From positions 26,722 through 90,721 of the forward strand of contig PBCC01000007.1 in NCBI GenBank assembly GCA_002716825.1: 64,000 nucleotides of DNA, in the 5' to 3' direction. The stretch is from Halobacteriovorax sp. (GTDB lineage Bacteria > Bdellovibrionota > Bacteriovoracia > Bacteriovoracales > Bacteriovoracaceae). Shown here piece after piece: positions 43,320 to 51,662 of this stretch. A program made the position numbers and the translations under genes. Positions within the stretch are counted from its first letter, which is position 1; every line of letters starts with the position of its first letter. The notes under the pieces were generated by a model. The model was not told where the DNA came from. It saw only the letters and a list, made by a program, of their open reading frames with translations, and made no database searches.

Positions 43320-44603
43320 TTACAAATTAGCGTGATATCCGTTTAGAAACACTGCCTCTAGGCTTGACTTAAAGCGGTGACCATCAAAGGGAGACCAACC
43401 AACTTTTGTTTTAACGCTATTATTACTTATAGTTATGGGTTTATTTTTGTGAAGCACTGTAAATGACGCACTATACCCCTTTGCTAACTCTCCGTAGCCA
43501 TGACCTAGTGCATTTAAACTTGGAAACCATAGCTTCCATGTCTCTAAAAACTTTGCAGTAAATTGACCTGGATTACGACTACATGCGCTGGCCAAGATCT
43601 TGGGATCAACTCCAACTTCCTGCCAAAGCCAGCCAACCAAGGTGGCATAGGTATCAAGTCCTGGCATACCGGAAGTACCATTGAGTTTTTCTTCTTTCGT
43701 GTGAGGCGCGTGATCTGTGGCCAAGTATTCAATCTCACCCTTAGTAAAAGCATCGAGTAGTGCATCTTGATCAGCACTTGGACGAATGGGTGGATTCATT
43801 TGATACCAATATTCATTGCCCTTAGGCAGAGTACTGGAATTGAAATAAAGATGTTGAGGCGTAACCTCTATCTCAACTTTTCCGCCACTTTTCCTAAAAG
43901 CACGAACGGCCTGCAGTCCCTCACCACTACTGTAATGACAAAGTTTACCTTTAAGGTCGTAGCGCTTAATTAACTCCAGTGCTTGATGAGTTGCTAAAAC
44001 TTCAGCTTCAACGGGACGACGCTCGCCGTGAGTTGGCGCATTCTTATACTGCTCGAGTACGTCAGGGTCTTCACAGTGAAAACTCACGTCACAATTTTTA
44101 TAGCGCTCGAGCGCCAGATCAAGTGATTGATGATCTTTAAAAAACAAATACCCTACTGATGGCCCCATATAGGCTTTATAGGGAACGCGTTTTGAAAGCG
44201 GATTAGTGAGCGGCCCGATACCGGCGTACATGAAAAGGCTGATGTCACTTTTAAGTGCCAATTGCATCTTGGCTTTATAAGAATCATCATCAATCGGAGC
44301 TGTTGGGTTATTGGGCATATCACAACAATGAACCACGCCACCATTTAGTGCAGCGGCACTGGCGGTTTGAAAAGTTTCTTTATATTTGTTTTTGCCCGAG
44401 ACATCTTCTCTGGCGTGAATATGTACATCACCCATACCAGCAAAGAGTAAGCAATCATCCGAGTAGATATAATCAAGTTTAGACGAGGCAATGCCCAGTT
44501 GCCCGACATCGACGATTAAGCCAGTCTTTTCATCCCACACAATCTGCTGGCGCTTAATATCATCGGGGGTGGCACATACGGCCTCAAGAGATTTGATCGT
44601 CAT
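43320..44603 (-). CDS. pyrC: Dihydroorotase-type amidohydrolase
   Basis: 427 residues from the ATG at 44603, whose ATGA overlaps the VOC gene's stop. GMGDVHIHARED (metal His pair), MPNNPTAP, FHCEDPDVL, CHYSSGEG and ATDHAPHTKEEK match dihydroorotases, which close carbamoyl-aspartate to dihydroorotate. Family assignment is firm; the exact substrate could differ (allantoinase or hydantoinase), because some loops are unusual. Confidence 0.82.
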   Translation of the reverse strand: MTIKSLEAVCATPDDIKRQQIVWDEKTGLIVDVGQLGIASSKLDYIYSDDCLLFAGMGDVHIHAREDVSGKNKYKETFQTASAAALNGGVVHCCDMPNNPTAPIDDDSYKAKMQLALKSDISLFMYAGIGPLTNPLSKRVPYKAYMGPSVGYLFFKDHQSLDLALERYKNCDVSFHCEDPDVLEQYKNAPTHGERRPVEAEVLATHQALELIKRYDLKGKLCHYSSGEGLQAVRAFRKSGGKVEIEVTPQHLYFNSSTLPKGNEYWYQMNPPIRPSADQDALLDAFTKGEIEYLATDHAPHTKEEKLNGTSGMPGLDTYATLVGWLWQEVGVDPKILASACSRNPGQFTAKFLETWKLWFPSLNALGHGYGELAKGYSASFTVLHKNKPITISNNSVKTKVGWSPFDGHRFKSSLEAVFLNGYHANL

Positions 44604-44968
44604 GCTTCTCCCTGCCAAACAAAGCGCCAACAACGCCCATCGATATCAATAGCTTCAAACTGGTGGCGCCCATCTTTTTCATGGGGAGCAACTGCACCTT
44701 GGACTGGATTATCGATATGGCGATAAAGAGTGAATTGATATTTTTGCCACAGCTCAGCCAGCTCATTATAAGAGTCGACTTGGAATTCGAGACTGGTACT
44801 CGCTCCTTGATCAACCTTCTCGTCGTCTACCACATAGAGTTCGAGTGGACCGAAGTTCATCAGATAATTCGTTTTATGTTCTATCACTTCGAGATCTAAG
44901 AACTCGGAGAGAAAGCCTACTAATTGTCGCGGTTTCGATGTTGGAAGAACAATGCGAGTTAACTTCAT
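44600..44968 (-). CDS. VOC-superfamily (glyoxalase-like) protein
   Basis: 122 residues forming one vicinal-oxygen-chelate module pair: MKLTRIVLPTSKPRQLVGFLSEFLDLEVIE (typical first strand/helix), FGPLELYVVDDE and FEAIDIDGRCWRFVW. ATGA overlaps on both sides place it in a run with folP and pyrC. Substrate unknown. Confidence 0.85.
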   Translation of the reverse strand: MKLTRIVLPTSKPRQLVGFLSEFLDLEVIEHKTNYLMNFGPLELYVVDDEKVDQGASTSLEFQVDSYNELAELWQKYQFTLYRHIDNPVQGAVAPHEKDGRHQFEAIDIDGRCWRFVWQGEA

Positions 44969-45339
44969 AAGCTTTTTGTAACAATTGGCTCTTTGTAGAG
45001 ATCTTGGGTTACTAAGAAAACGTTAACCATACAATTATCATCGAGTTCAACCCCATACTCATACTCTTCAGTGGTATGGGCCAAAAGCTCAAGCTCAGTT
45101 GAACGACCAAGATCAGTGCATGATTCTTGTTCAAAAATATAAAGCCAAGCATTGAGAACAAGTTTCATGCTCTCAACGAATCTGAGCTTTGTACCTGCTG
45201 GCAATACATAGGGAGCACCATCAGTTGCGATGAGATCGATTTTTTGATTCAGTTCAACGCTATGATCAACTTCAAGGTCTAACCAAGAAGCGCCAGTTAA
45301 AAAAGTAAAGGCCAATGTCGCGATTAATAATTTTTTCAT
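44965..45339 (-). CDS. Small hypothetical secreted protein
   Basis: 124 residues from the ATG at 45339, which overlaps the folP stop (ATGA) and starts a signal peptide ending TGAS. Two Cys in the mature part. Not recognised. A longer frame inside folP is rejected. Confidence 0.75.
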   Translation of the reverse strand: MKKLLIATLAFTFLTGASWLDLEVDHSVELNQKIDLIATDGAPYVLPAGTKLRFVESMKLVLNAWLYIFEQESCTDLGRSTELELLAHTTEEYEYGVELDDNCMVNVFLVTQDLYKEPIVTKSL

Positions 45340-46187
45340 AAGAACTCTCCTACTGTAGCAAACGTATGGGCCAAGGCCGGATCGTGCAAACGTACAAGCA
45401 CATTCGTTTGCGGAGCAAGATTGTGCTGTAACCAAGTGAGGTATTTGATCTGCATATATTCTGTCTGCTCTTTGACCCCTAGGTCAACTTTAGCGCTGGC
45501 CAATTGTTTAAGAAAAGACTTTCGAGAAATTGCAACAATCCACTTTTGGCGGCCAAAGCTGGCTTCAAAATGACTAATAAATTTAGGTAGCAATTTTAAA
45601 AGCTGCCAATTTTGCTCAAACGTCTTGGAAAAGCCAAAACAGAAATCAAAATAGGGCTGAGTCAGGTCATGTTCCTCATACCAAGCATGGGCCGAAGCAA
45701 AGCATTCGAAAAGATTCTGATAAATATCATTTTGAGTGACATAGTCCATGTGCCTTGAAGTCAGCGCTCTGTTTGGAGCAAGGTTGTGACAAAAGACACT
45801 CTCTAGGTTTGGATGACTCTTAAGCACAGTTTCTAGCTCTTGATCGAGTTGACCCGAGACATCATTCCAAAGAGAAATCTGTTTGAGGCCCAAGGCTTTT
45901 ATGATGGTTTCACTTTTATAAGTATCAACTGAGATAGGAATATTTTCGTCAATGAGTTCAAGCGCAGGCTTTAAGCGCAGCCATTCAAGCTCACTACTAA
46001 TAGGTTGGTTCATGGGTGCGGTTGATTCTGCGCCTAGGTCGATAAAGTTCGCTTGAACTTCTCTCCACTGTTTCACGCGCGCAGCTAGATTTTCTCGTTG
46101 GAGGAGCTCTCCCCCATCCGAAAAAGAATCGGGGGTCATATTTAAGACCCCCATAAACTTGAAACTATTTTTTGATACAGAGTTCAT
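45336..46187 (-). CDS. folP: Dihydropteroate synthase
   Basis: 283 residues. GVLNMTPDSFSDGG, FIDLGAESTAPM, ISVDTYKS, LWNDVSG, ISRKSFL and LVRLHD map the TIM-barrel active site. It joins p-aminobenzoate to the pterin in folate synthesis. The middle region is more divergent than in typical FolP, so substrate use should be confirmed. TAATG link with ftsH, a neighbour also seen in other Proteobacteria. Confidence 0.88.
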   Translation of the reverse strand: MNSVSKNSFKFMGVLNMTPDSFSDGGELLQRENLAARVKQWREVQANFIDLGAESTAPMNQPISSELEWLRLKPALELIDENIPISVDTYKSETIIKALGLKQISLWNDVSGQLDQELETVLKSHPNLESVFCHNLAPNRALTSRHMDYVTQNDIYQNLFECFASAHAWYEEHDLTQPYFDFCFGFSKTFEQNWQLLKLLPKFISHFEASFGRQKWIVAISRKSFLKQLASAKVDLGVKEQTEYMQIKYLTWLQHNLAPQTNVLVRLHDPALAHTFATVGEFL

Positions 46188-48091
46188 TAAGCTGGAACTG
46201 GATCATCTCCGCCAACAATTGGCGTTTCAGCCTGGGCCTTGGCCAGGGCTTCAGCTTTTTTCTTATCTGTAATAGGTACACCGATATCTTTGCCTGCAAC
46301 CAAATCTTTGATCTGGTTAATATCAAGTGTTTCCCAAATCATCAGACCTTCGGCCACGCGATCAAGAGCTTCACGATTCGCTTTTAGAATATTAAGAGCA
46401 ATCTCGTGATTCTTATTCACAAAACGCTGAATCTCTTCATCAATCGCTTCAGCGGTGCGCTCTGAGTAACCAGAAAAATCTTCCGGAGCATAGCTTGTGC
46501 CAAATGGATTGGTGCTGGCTTTATGGTAGTTGATTGGTCCCATCTTTTCAGACATACCCCAGTTACAAACCATATTGCGCGCTAGTGAAGTCGCTCTTTC
46601 AATATCATTAGAAGCACCGTTGGTAATATCACCAAACACAAGCTCTTCGGCACAACGTCCACCCATCAAGAAAGCAATGAAGTTCTCAGCGCGCTCATTG
46701 GTGAGGTTGAGCATATCTTCGCTAGGTAGAGTTTGCGTAACACCAAGAGCTCCACCACGAGGCATAATCGATACTTTATGAATCGGATCAGTGTGTGGAA
46801 GGTTCATTCCAACCAGCGTGTGACCGGCTTCATGGAAAGCGGTAACGCGTTTTTCTTTATCAGAGATAACCATCGACTTACGTTCTGGCCCCATAAGGAC
46901 TTTGTCTTTGGCCGATTCAAAGTCAGAATTATCGAGCTTTTTCTTATTCAGACGAGCAGCATTGAGGGCCGCTTCATTCACGAGATTAGCAAGATCAGCA
47001 CCAGTGAAGCCTGGTGTTCCACGAGCGATGGCCTCAAGGTTCACCCCTTCAGCAAGCGGAGTTTTCTTCGTGTGAACTTTAAGAATTCCAAGACGACCGC
47101 GAACATCGGGAGAGCCGACCATTACGCGACGATCAAAGCGGCCAGGGCGAAGAAGCGCGCGATCGAGCACATCGATACGGTTAGTAGCAGCGATTAAGAT
47201 CACGCCATCATTGGCTTCAAAACCATCCATCTCAACCAGAAGTTGGTTAAGCGTTTGTTCACGCTCATCGTGTCCGCCACCCATACCGGCGCCACGGTGG
47301 CGACCAACGGCATCGATCTCATCGATAAAGATGATACATGGAGCATGTTTTTTACCTTGCTCGAAAAGATCGCGAACTCGGCTGGCACCAACACCGACAA
47401 ACATTTCAACGAAGTCTGAACCAGAGATACTGAAAAATGGAACATCGGCTTCGCCGGCAACGGCGCGGGCAAGAAGTGTTTTACCAGTTCCCGGAGGACC
47501 AACAAGGATCACGCCTTTTGGAATTTTTCCGCCAAGCGCCGTGTATTTTTTTGGATCTTTAAGAAAGTCGACAACTTCTGCCAGCTCTTCTTTAGCCTCT
47601 TCAACACCTGAAACATCGCCAAAAGTAACTTTCTTATCATTAGGAGTCAGCATGCGAGCTTTAGACTTACCAAAGCTCATGGCTTTGCCACCACCGGCTT
47701 GAAGCTGACGTAGGAAGAAGTAAAAGATCACAATGAGAAGAATCATTGGGCCCCAGTTAAGCAGCAATGATGTAAAGAATGTTTGCTTTTCTTCTTCTTC
47801 GTACTCTGGAGTTAGACCATTTTTTCTTAATAGATTGAAAGTGACGTCACCGGTATTACCTGTCAGCTTAAAGCGATCTTTACCGCCGACATTTTCAGTA
47901 TAGGTTCCGATAATTGTATTTTTACCCTTGAAAGTGACATCTCTTACTTTGCCTGATTCAACTGCTGTGATGAAATCGGGGTAAGTGACTTTTTTATAAT
48001 CATCGCCGGTTTCGCGCGTGACTTTTGCGAGTAGGGCCATCATCAAGATGACGACGAGCCAAAATGTTAGAGTCTTTTGTTGTGGTTTCAT
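46187..48091 (-). CDS. ftsH: ATP-dependent zinc metalloprotease FtsH
   Basis: 634 residues. Two N-terminal helices (about 10-27 and 112-130) flank a periplasmic domain; then AAA ATPase with [19 protein letters not shown] and second-region-of-homology Arg fingers (RPGRFDRR), and the peptidase site HEAGH. It degrades membrane proteins and misfolded or regulatory proteins. It has its own promoter in the tilS-ftsH gap and a structured leader. Confidence 0.98.
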   Translation of the reverse strand: MKPQQKTLTFWLVVILMMALLAKVTRETGDDYKKVTYPDFITAVESGKVRDVTFKGKNTIIGTYTENVGGKDRFKLTGNTGDVTFNLLRKNGLTPEYEEEEKQTFFTSLLLNWGPMILLIVIFYFFLRQLQAGGGKAMSFGKSKARMLTPNDKKVTFGDVSGVEEAKEELAEVVDFLKDPKKYTALGGKIPKGVILVGPPGTGKTLLARAVAGEADVPFFSISGSDFVEMFVGVGASRVRDLFEQGKKHAPCIIFIDEIDAVGRHRGAGMGGGHDEREQTLNQLLVEMDGFEANDGVILIAATNRIDVLDRALLRPGRFDRRVMVGSPDVRGRLGILKVHTKKTPLAEGVNLEAIARGTPGFTGADLANLVNEAALNAARLNKKKLDNSDFESAKDKVLMGPERKSMVISDKEKRVTAFHEAGHTLVGMNLPHTDPIHKVSIMPRGGALGVTQTLPSEDMLNLTNERAENFIAFLMGGRCAEELVFGDITNGASNDIERATSLARNMVCNWGMSEKMGPINYHKASTNPFGTSYAPEDFSGYSERTAEAIDEEIQRFVNKNHEIALNILKANREALDRVAEGLMIWETLDINQIKDLVAGKDIGVPITDKKKAEALAKAQAETPIVGGDDPVPA

Positions 48092-48102
48092 TCTTCTTCC
48101 TT

Positions 48103-48132
48103 AAGAGCTGCTCTTTCTCAAACCTTGAGAAA
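48103..48132 (-). promoter_or_regulatory. Two overlapping hairpins in the ftsH leader
   Basis: TTTCTCAA/TTGAGAAA (48114-48132, 3-base loop) and AAGAGC/GCTCTT (48103-48115) share two bases, so they compete. Both lie between the predicted transcription start (about 48138) and the Shine-Dalgarno AAGGA (48098-48102). Confidence 0.4.
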
Positions 48133-48144
48133 AACTAGTGATTT

Positions 48145-48173
48145 ATTGTACGAAGAGGCCGCCAAAGAAGCAA
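48145..48173 (-). promoter_or_regulatory. ftsH promoter
   Basis: On the minus strand TTGCTT (48173-48168) and TACAAT (48150-48145) are separated by exactly 17 bases, in the short gap after tilS. Confidence 0.6.
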
Positions 48174-48181
48174 CAAAAGGC

Positions 48182-49396
48182 CTAAATATTCAGTGATTTC
48201 CACTGTAATTTAAGCTTTTTCTTGAGTTTGAGTTTGACCATGCGCGACCAAGGAAGAAGCACGACGTTAGAACTTTCACTACCAGGAACTAATGGATGAG
48301 ATTTCAAGCCTTGTTTAGATAGCCATTTCGGAGCATTCCAAACCGCGACTAACGGCTGATGATTTTCGAGAGTAGATAAATCACACAACCTCGGAATCTG
48401 AGAAGTTATATGCCATATTTTATTTAAGCGCTGCTCGCCGGCCCTGGTAGTCAGAATTATTTGACCAGAAAAAGTCCAGGCTTTCACGCCACCACTTAGA
48501 TTATGCGGGCCTTTTCGACCGGCCTTAAGTGAATTGATCATTTTAACAAGTTCACCACTACTGCTGCTTCGACCTTGAGTGCAAAGCTTATAGTATTCCT
48601 CACGCACGAGCGGCATGGCCTGATCGAGATCTTCGCCAAAGATAACCGTGACTCCACTGCTGCGTTTGATGGTCACTGCATTTTTTTTAAAGACACTCAC
48701 ACCAAGCTTGTGTGCCAATTCATTCGAGCGATTCACATAATGCTTGAGATAATTTGGGTAGCGGCCAGCAAATTCCGTGTTAATCACACGACGCAAATGA
48801 TTGCGAGCAAAGCGCTCATCCTGATTACTGGCGTCTTCAAAGGCCCAAAGCCCAAGCGCTTGATGGATGGAATTAATTTGCGCCCGAGATAAACACATAA
48901 AGGGTCTGACTTTGCGCCCGTTAATCACTGGAATCCCCAGTGACGGCCTTAGTGTGGAAGAACGCAGCGATTGCAATAGTGACCACTCGAGTGAGTCATC
49001 AATATGATGGCCAAAGGCCATGACTTCACCAGCTTGCAGATTCTGTTTGAGTAGACGCAGTCGAATACTGCGGGCACTGGCCTCAAAATTAGACGACATT
49101 AAATCAAGCTGAGCTCTCAAAGTTAAGAGCTCAACCTCATGATCATTACAAAGCTTTCTCAGATTCTTTTCAATGCTGATTTGTTTTTCTTGGGTGCCGT
49201 GATCGACATGAACAGCGCGCACTGAAAAGCCGTGCTTTTTGCCTAGGGCCGCCACTACCGAAAGTAAAAGTGTTGAGTCGACCCCGCCGGATAAGGCCAC
49301 CACGCAGCCACTTGGTAGCTCGCAAGTCCGCTTCCAAAACTCACCTACATGGTGCGTGAGTCGGCTAAAAAGCTTGTGGTTTCGGATACTTTTCAT
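48182..49396 (-). CDS. tilS: tRNA(Ile)-lysidine synthetase
   Basis: 404 residues. PP-loop VALSGGVDSTLLLS near residue 32, VHVDHGTQE and FGHHIDDSLE follow in TilS order, with a C-terminal domain. It converts the wobble C of the CAU-anticodon tRNA-Ile2 to lysidine so that it reads AUA. Divergent from a CAT-anticodon tRNA gene 73 bases away, and directly upstream of ftsH as in many bacteria. Confidence 0.93.
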   Translation of the reverse strand: MKSIRNHKLFSRLTHHVGEFWKRTCELPSGCVVALSGGVDSTLLLSVVAALGKKHGFSVRAVHVDHGTQEKQISIEKNLRKLCNDHEVELLTLRAQLDLMSSNFEASARSIRLRLLKQNLQAGEVMAFGHHIDDSLEWSLLQSLRSSTLRPSLGIPVINGRKVRPFMCLSRAQINSIHQALGLWAFEDASNQDERFARNHLRRVINTEFAGRYPNYLKHYVNRSNELAHKLGVSVFKKNAVTIKRSSGVTVIFGEDLDQAMPLVREEYYKLCTQGRSSSSGELVKMINSLKAGRKGPHNLSGGVKAWTFSGQIILTTRAGEQRLNKIWHITSQIPRLCDLSTLENHQPLVAVWNAPKWLSKQGLKSHPLVPGSESSNVVLLPWSRMVKLKLKKKLKLQWKSLNI

Positions 49397-49417
49397 CTTT
49401 TTTAATTATCACTTCCG

Positions 49418-49446
49418 TTGACAGACAATCCACCCTTATTTAAGAT
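49418..49446 (+). promoter_or_regulatory. Near-consensus tRNA promoter
   Basis: Perfect TTGACA (49418-49423), 17-base spacer, TAAGAT (49441-49446). Start expected near 49453, 17 bases before the tRNA. Confidence 0.8.
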
Positions 49447-49469
49447 ACGCAGACTTTTTCAAAGTATAT

Positions 49470-49546
49470 GGCTTGGTAGCTCAGTTGGTGAGAGCGACGG
49501 ATTCATAACCCGTAGGTCGGCAGTTCAACTCTGCCTCAAGCCACCA
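49470..49546 (+). tRNA. tRNA with CAT anticodon, probably elongator tRNA-Met
   Basis: 77 bases with encoded CCA. Acceptor GGCTTGG/TCAAGCC, D-stem GCTC/GAGC, anticodon loop TTCATAA (anticodon CAT at 49504-49506), T-arm GGCAG TTCAACT CTGCC. An A-C mismatch closes the anticodon stem (49501 with 49509). A regular acceptor pair argues against the initiator; U-A pairs at positions 4 and 5 resemble elongator Met rather than the C-G pairs of E. coli tRNA-Ile2. tRNA-Ile2 remains possible given the neighbouring tilS. Confidence 0.92.
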
Positions 49547-49588
49547 TCTTTCCCTTTTAATTTCTCAAAACCATACAAAAAAATAGTT

Positions 49589-49594
49589 TATACT
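49589..49594 (+). promoter_or_regulatory. -10-like TATACT next to the methyltransferase start
   Basis: TATACT ends 6 bases before the ATG at 49601; no Shine-Dalgarno is visible. The gene could also be read through from the tRNA promoter. Confidence 0.4.
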
Positions 49595-49600
49595 TATTTC

Positions 49601-50335
49601 ATGTCAAAGAACTACTTCCTAAGTCCAGACAGGGCCAGCCAGTACGACTTAACTAGGCCTAGTTTTCACGCTAAGGCGCTGGAATACTTGCATCAGTCCA
49701 ATTCATCGATGCGCTATAAGCGTGTGCTCGATGTTGCCTGCGGAACAGGGCAATCTTCCTTGGCCCTTAGTGAATGGGCCGACGAAGTTGAAGCGATTGA
49801 TTCGTCTCAAAGCATGCTCGATCACGCTGTAGAACATAAAAACATTAACTATCAAGTCGCCTCGGCAGAAGATCTTCCTTTTCCCGCTGATCACTTCGAT
49901 CTGATTTTTTGCGCTTCAAGTTTTCATTGGTTTAAAAAACGCATTTTTTTGGCTCAAGCTAAAAAATGTCTTAGACCCGGTGGCAAAATCGTTATCTACG
50001 ACTCCTATATTATCAGAGGTCTTAGCGATGAATTTGGCGAAGAATATAACAAACGCTTTCCGGCCATGTACGACGATGTAAAATTATTCGATGAAGAGCT
50101 TAAGCTTTTAGGCTTTAGTAAAAAGAAGATTGAGCACTTTGATGTCATCACGACCTTTACACCAAAGACCACGGCTGAATATTTTTTCAATCTCAGTAAT
50201 GTGGCGGCTAAAATCGAGCAAGGAGGAGATGCTAAGGAAATTCAGGAATACTTGCATACTTTAGTGAATCAAGAACTCACAGGTGCGCCGATCATCTTCC
50301 AAATCCTTCTCACTAGTGTCGAAAAAAATGTTTAA
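49601..50335 (+). CDS. Class I SAM-dependent methyltransferase
   Basis: 244 residues from the ATG at 49601. A longer frame from 49418 runs through the tRNA and is rejected. RVLDVACGTGQSSLAL (SAM loop), VEAIDSSQSML and SAEDLPFPADHFDLIFCASSFHWF (split) are typical of methyltransferase_11-type enzymes such as trans-aconitate methyltransferase relatives. Substrate unknown. Its end overlaps the DksA-like gene by 8 bases. Confidence 0.88.
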   Translation: MSKNYFLSPDRASQYDLTRPSFHAKALEYLHQSNSSMRYKRVLDVACGTGQSSLALSEWADEVEAIDSSQSMLDHAVEHKNINYQVASAEDLPFPADHFDLIFCASSFHWFKKRIFLAQAKKCLRPGGKIVIYDSYIIRGLSDEFGEEYNKRFPAMYDDVKLFDEELKLLGFSKKKIEHFDVITTFTPKTTAEYFFNLSNVAAKIEQGGDAKEIQEYLHTLVNQELTGAPIIFQILLTSVEKNV

Positions 50336-50639
50336 GGCATTACTTGAGGCTAAAAAAACAAAGCTTCAAAGCGAGTTGGCCTCGTTGGCTGATTCTAGTA
50401 AGCCAGTCGATCTTAATGAGCCCATCGGTAGGCTGTCTCGAATGGATGCCATGGCCCAACAACAAATGATTTTAGGTACGAAAAGAAATATCGAACTGGC
50501 CCTCACAAAGATTGAGACAGCTTTAAAAAGAATAGAGCTTGGTACTTATGGTGATTGTCTTGAGTGCGGCGATAAAATAGATGAAAAAAGATTGAAGGCC
50601 AGGCCTGAGGCGACGGTTTGTCGCGAATGTATCGACTAG
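50328..50639 (+). CDS. Short DksA/TraR-family zinc-finger protein
   Basis: 103 residues from the ATG at 50328. Helical N terminus, then CLECGDKI...ARPEATVCRECID, the four-Cys zinc finger of the DksA family (GDCLECG and CRECID). Shorter than DksA (about 150), with the coiled-coil reduced, so binding in the RNA-polymerase secondary channel is possible but not certain. Convergent by 4 bases with the FAD-protein gene. Confidence 0.88.
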   Translation: MFKALLEAKKTKLQSELASLADSSKPVDLNEPIGRLSRMDAMAQQQMILGTKRNIELALTKIETALKRIELGTYGDCLECGDKIDEKRLKARPEATVCRECID

Positions 50640-51571
50640 CGAAGTAGCTCTTTAGCCGCCAAAAAAGCCAAGGTATAGCCGTTTTTATAAAGTCCGTGAA
50701 TGGAATAAACCTCGCCTGCGACTCGCCCCCAAAAAGGCAAACGTTTGTGACCTTTATGACGAACGCCGACTTCAATTTTCCAATCAAGCCCTTTAGGAAG
50801 ATCAACTTCAAAGTTTTCTAAAATACTTTTTAAATCATTTGTCCTAGGCGCAAGATTTGGCCAGCCTAATTCATCTTCTTTGTCATCGAGACTACCAAGT
50901 AGCAGTGTTTTATCTTGGGCGCGATAAATGAGATTATGCGGCCCTTTTGAGAGAATCCAAGCGCTCTCACCAAGATCAGCTTTCGCGTGAGCGTATTGCC
51001 CCGAGACGGCGCGCGTTTTATCAGTGAAACCAAGCAAACTATTGGCCGCACCAAGTGCGAGATAGCACTGATTAAAATTAAGCTTCTTGCCAGAGTGAAG
51101 TGTGATTTCATGTTCGCTATACTCAACCAGAGTATCCGAGAGTTCGATCAGGCTATCTTTTAAAATACTTTTGAACGTTTGCTCTAGAGAACTTAGAAAA
51201 ACACGGCTTGAAGCCAGCAAACAAGCTTCAGGTGCATCACCAAAACGTTTATTAAAGTTGTCGATATCACCGTGAGGTAAGTGCTTTTGCGTGGCTACTT
51301 CAACTCCAGAAAAGTTTTGAAAATATTTTTGAAAAAGCTCAAATCCTGCAATCAAATGATCGCCATGTCGACTTTCTCCCCTATGGAGTCCAGCGCGGGA
51401 GATAAGTGAAGTGGATGTCAATGAACATGTTGGAAAAACTGGAGATTTTATCCAAATTACTCTACGCGCACGGTCTAAACGACCCTCTTTGATCATTTGA
51501 GCATAAGTCCATAAAAAAGCATGGGCCGCTATCCCCTGACCGATGACAATATCACTCAATTTTTCTGTCAT
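50636..51571 (-). CDS. FAD-dependent oxidoreductase-like protein
   Basis: 311 residues. IVIGQGIAAHAFLW at the N terminus is a dinucleotide-binding GxGxxA turn, and the C-terminal YSIHGLYKNGYTLAFLAAKEL is like the closing FAD motif of DAO-family oxidases (GlyO/ThiO). The substrate domain is divergent and no substrate can be named. Monocistronic. Confidence 0.75.
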   Translation of the reverse strand: MTEKLSDIVIGQGIAAHAFLWTYAQMIKEGRLDRARRVIWIKSPVFPTCSLTSTSLISRAGLHRGESRHGDHLIAGFELFQKYFQNFSGVEVATQKHLPHGDIDNFNKRFGDAPEACLLASSRVFLSSLEQTFKSILKDSLIELSDTLVEYSEHEITLHSGKKLNFNQCYLALGAANSLLGFTDKTRAVSGQYAHAKADLGESAWILSKGPHNLIYRAQDKTLLLGSLDDKEDELGWPNLAPRTNDLKSILENFEVDLPKGLDWKIEVGVRHKGHKRLPFWGRVAGEVYSIHGLYKNGYTLAFLAAKELLR

Positions 51572-51662
51572 TGGACAACTTTCTCCAGCTAAATATTGTC
51601 AACTAAGGTGCAACTGATTATCGTTTTCTCTCGATAAAATAGTCTAGATTCAAAGGGAAGAA

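Noticed and set aside
44965..45435. Longer minus-strand frame at the folP 3' end
   Set aside because: The first 32 residues overlap folP and lack a signal; the ATG at 45339 overlaps the folP stop and starts a proper signal peptide.
46128..46155. GGGGGTC/GACCCCC inverted repeat
   Set aside because: It lies inside the conserved N-terminal coding region of folP (NMTPDSF), which explains the sequence.
49418..49600. N-terminal extension of the methyltransferase frame
   Set aside because: It reads through the tRNA gene and its promoter; the ATG at 49601 starts at the conserved methyltransferase N terminus.
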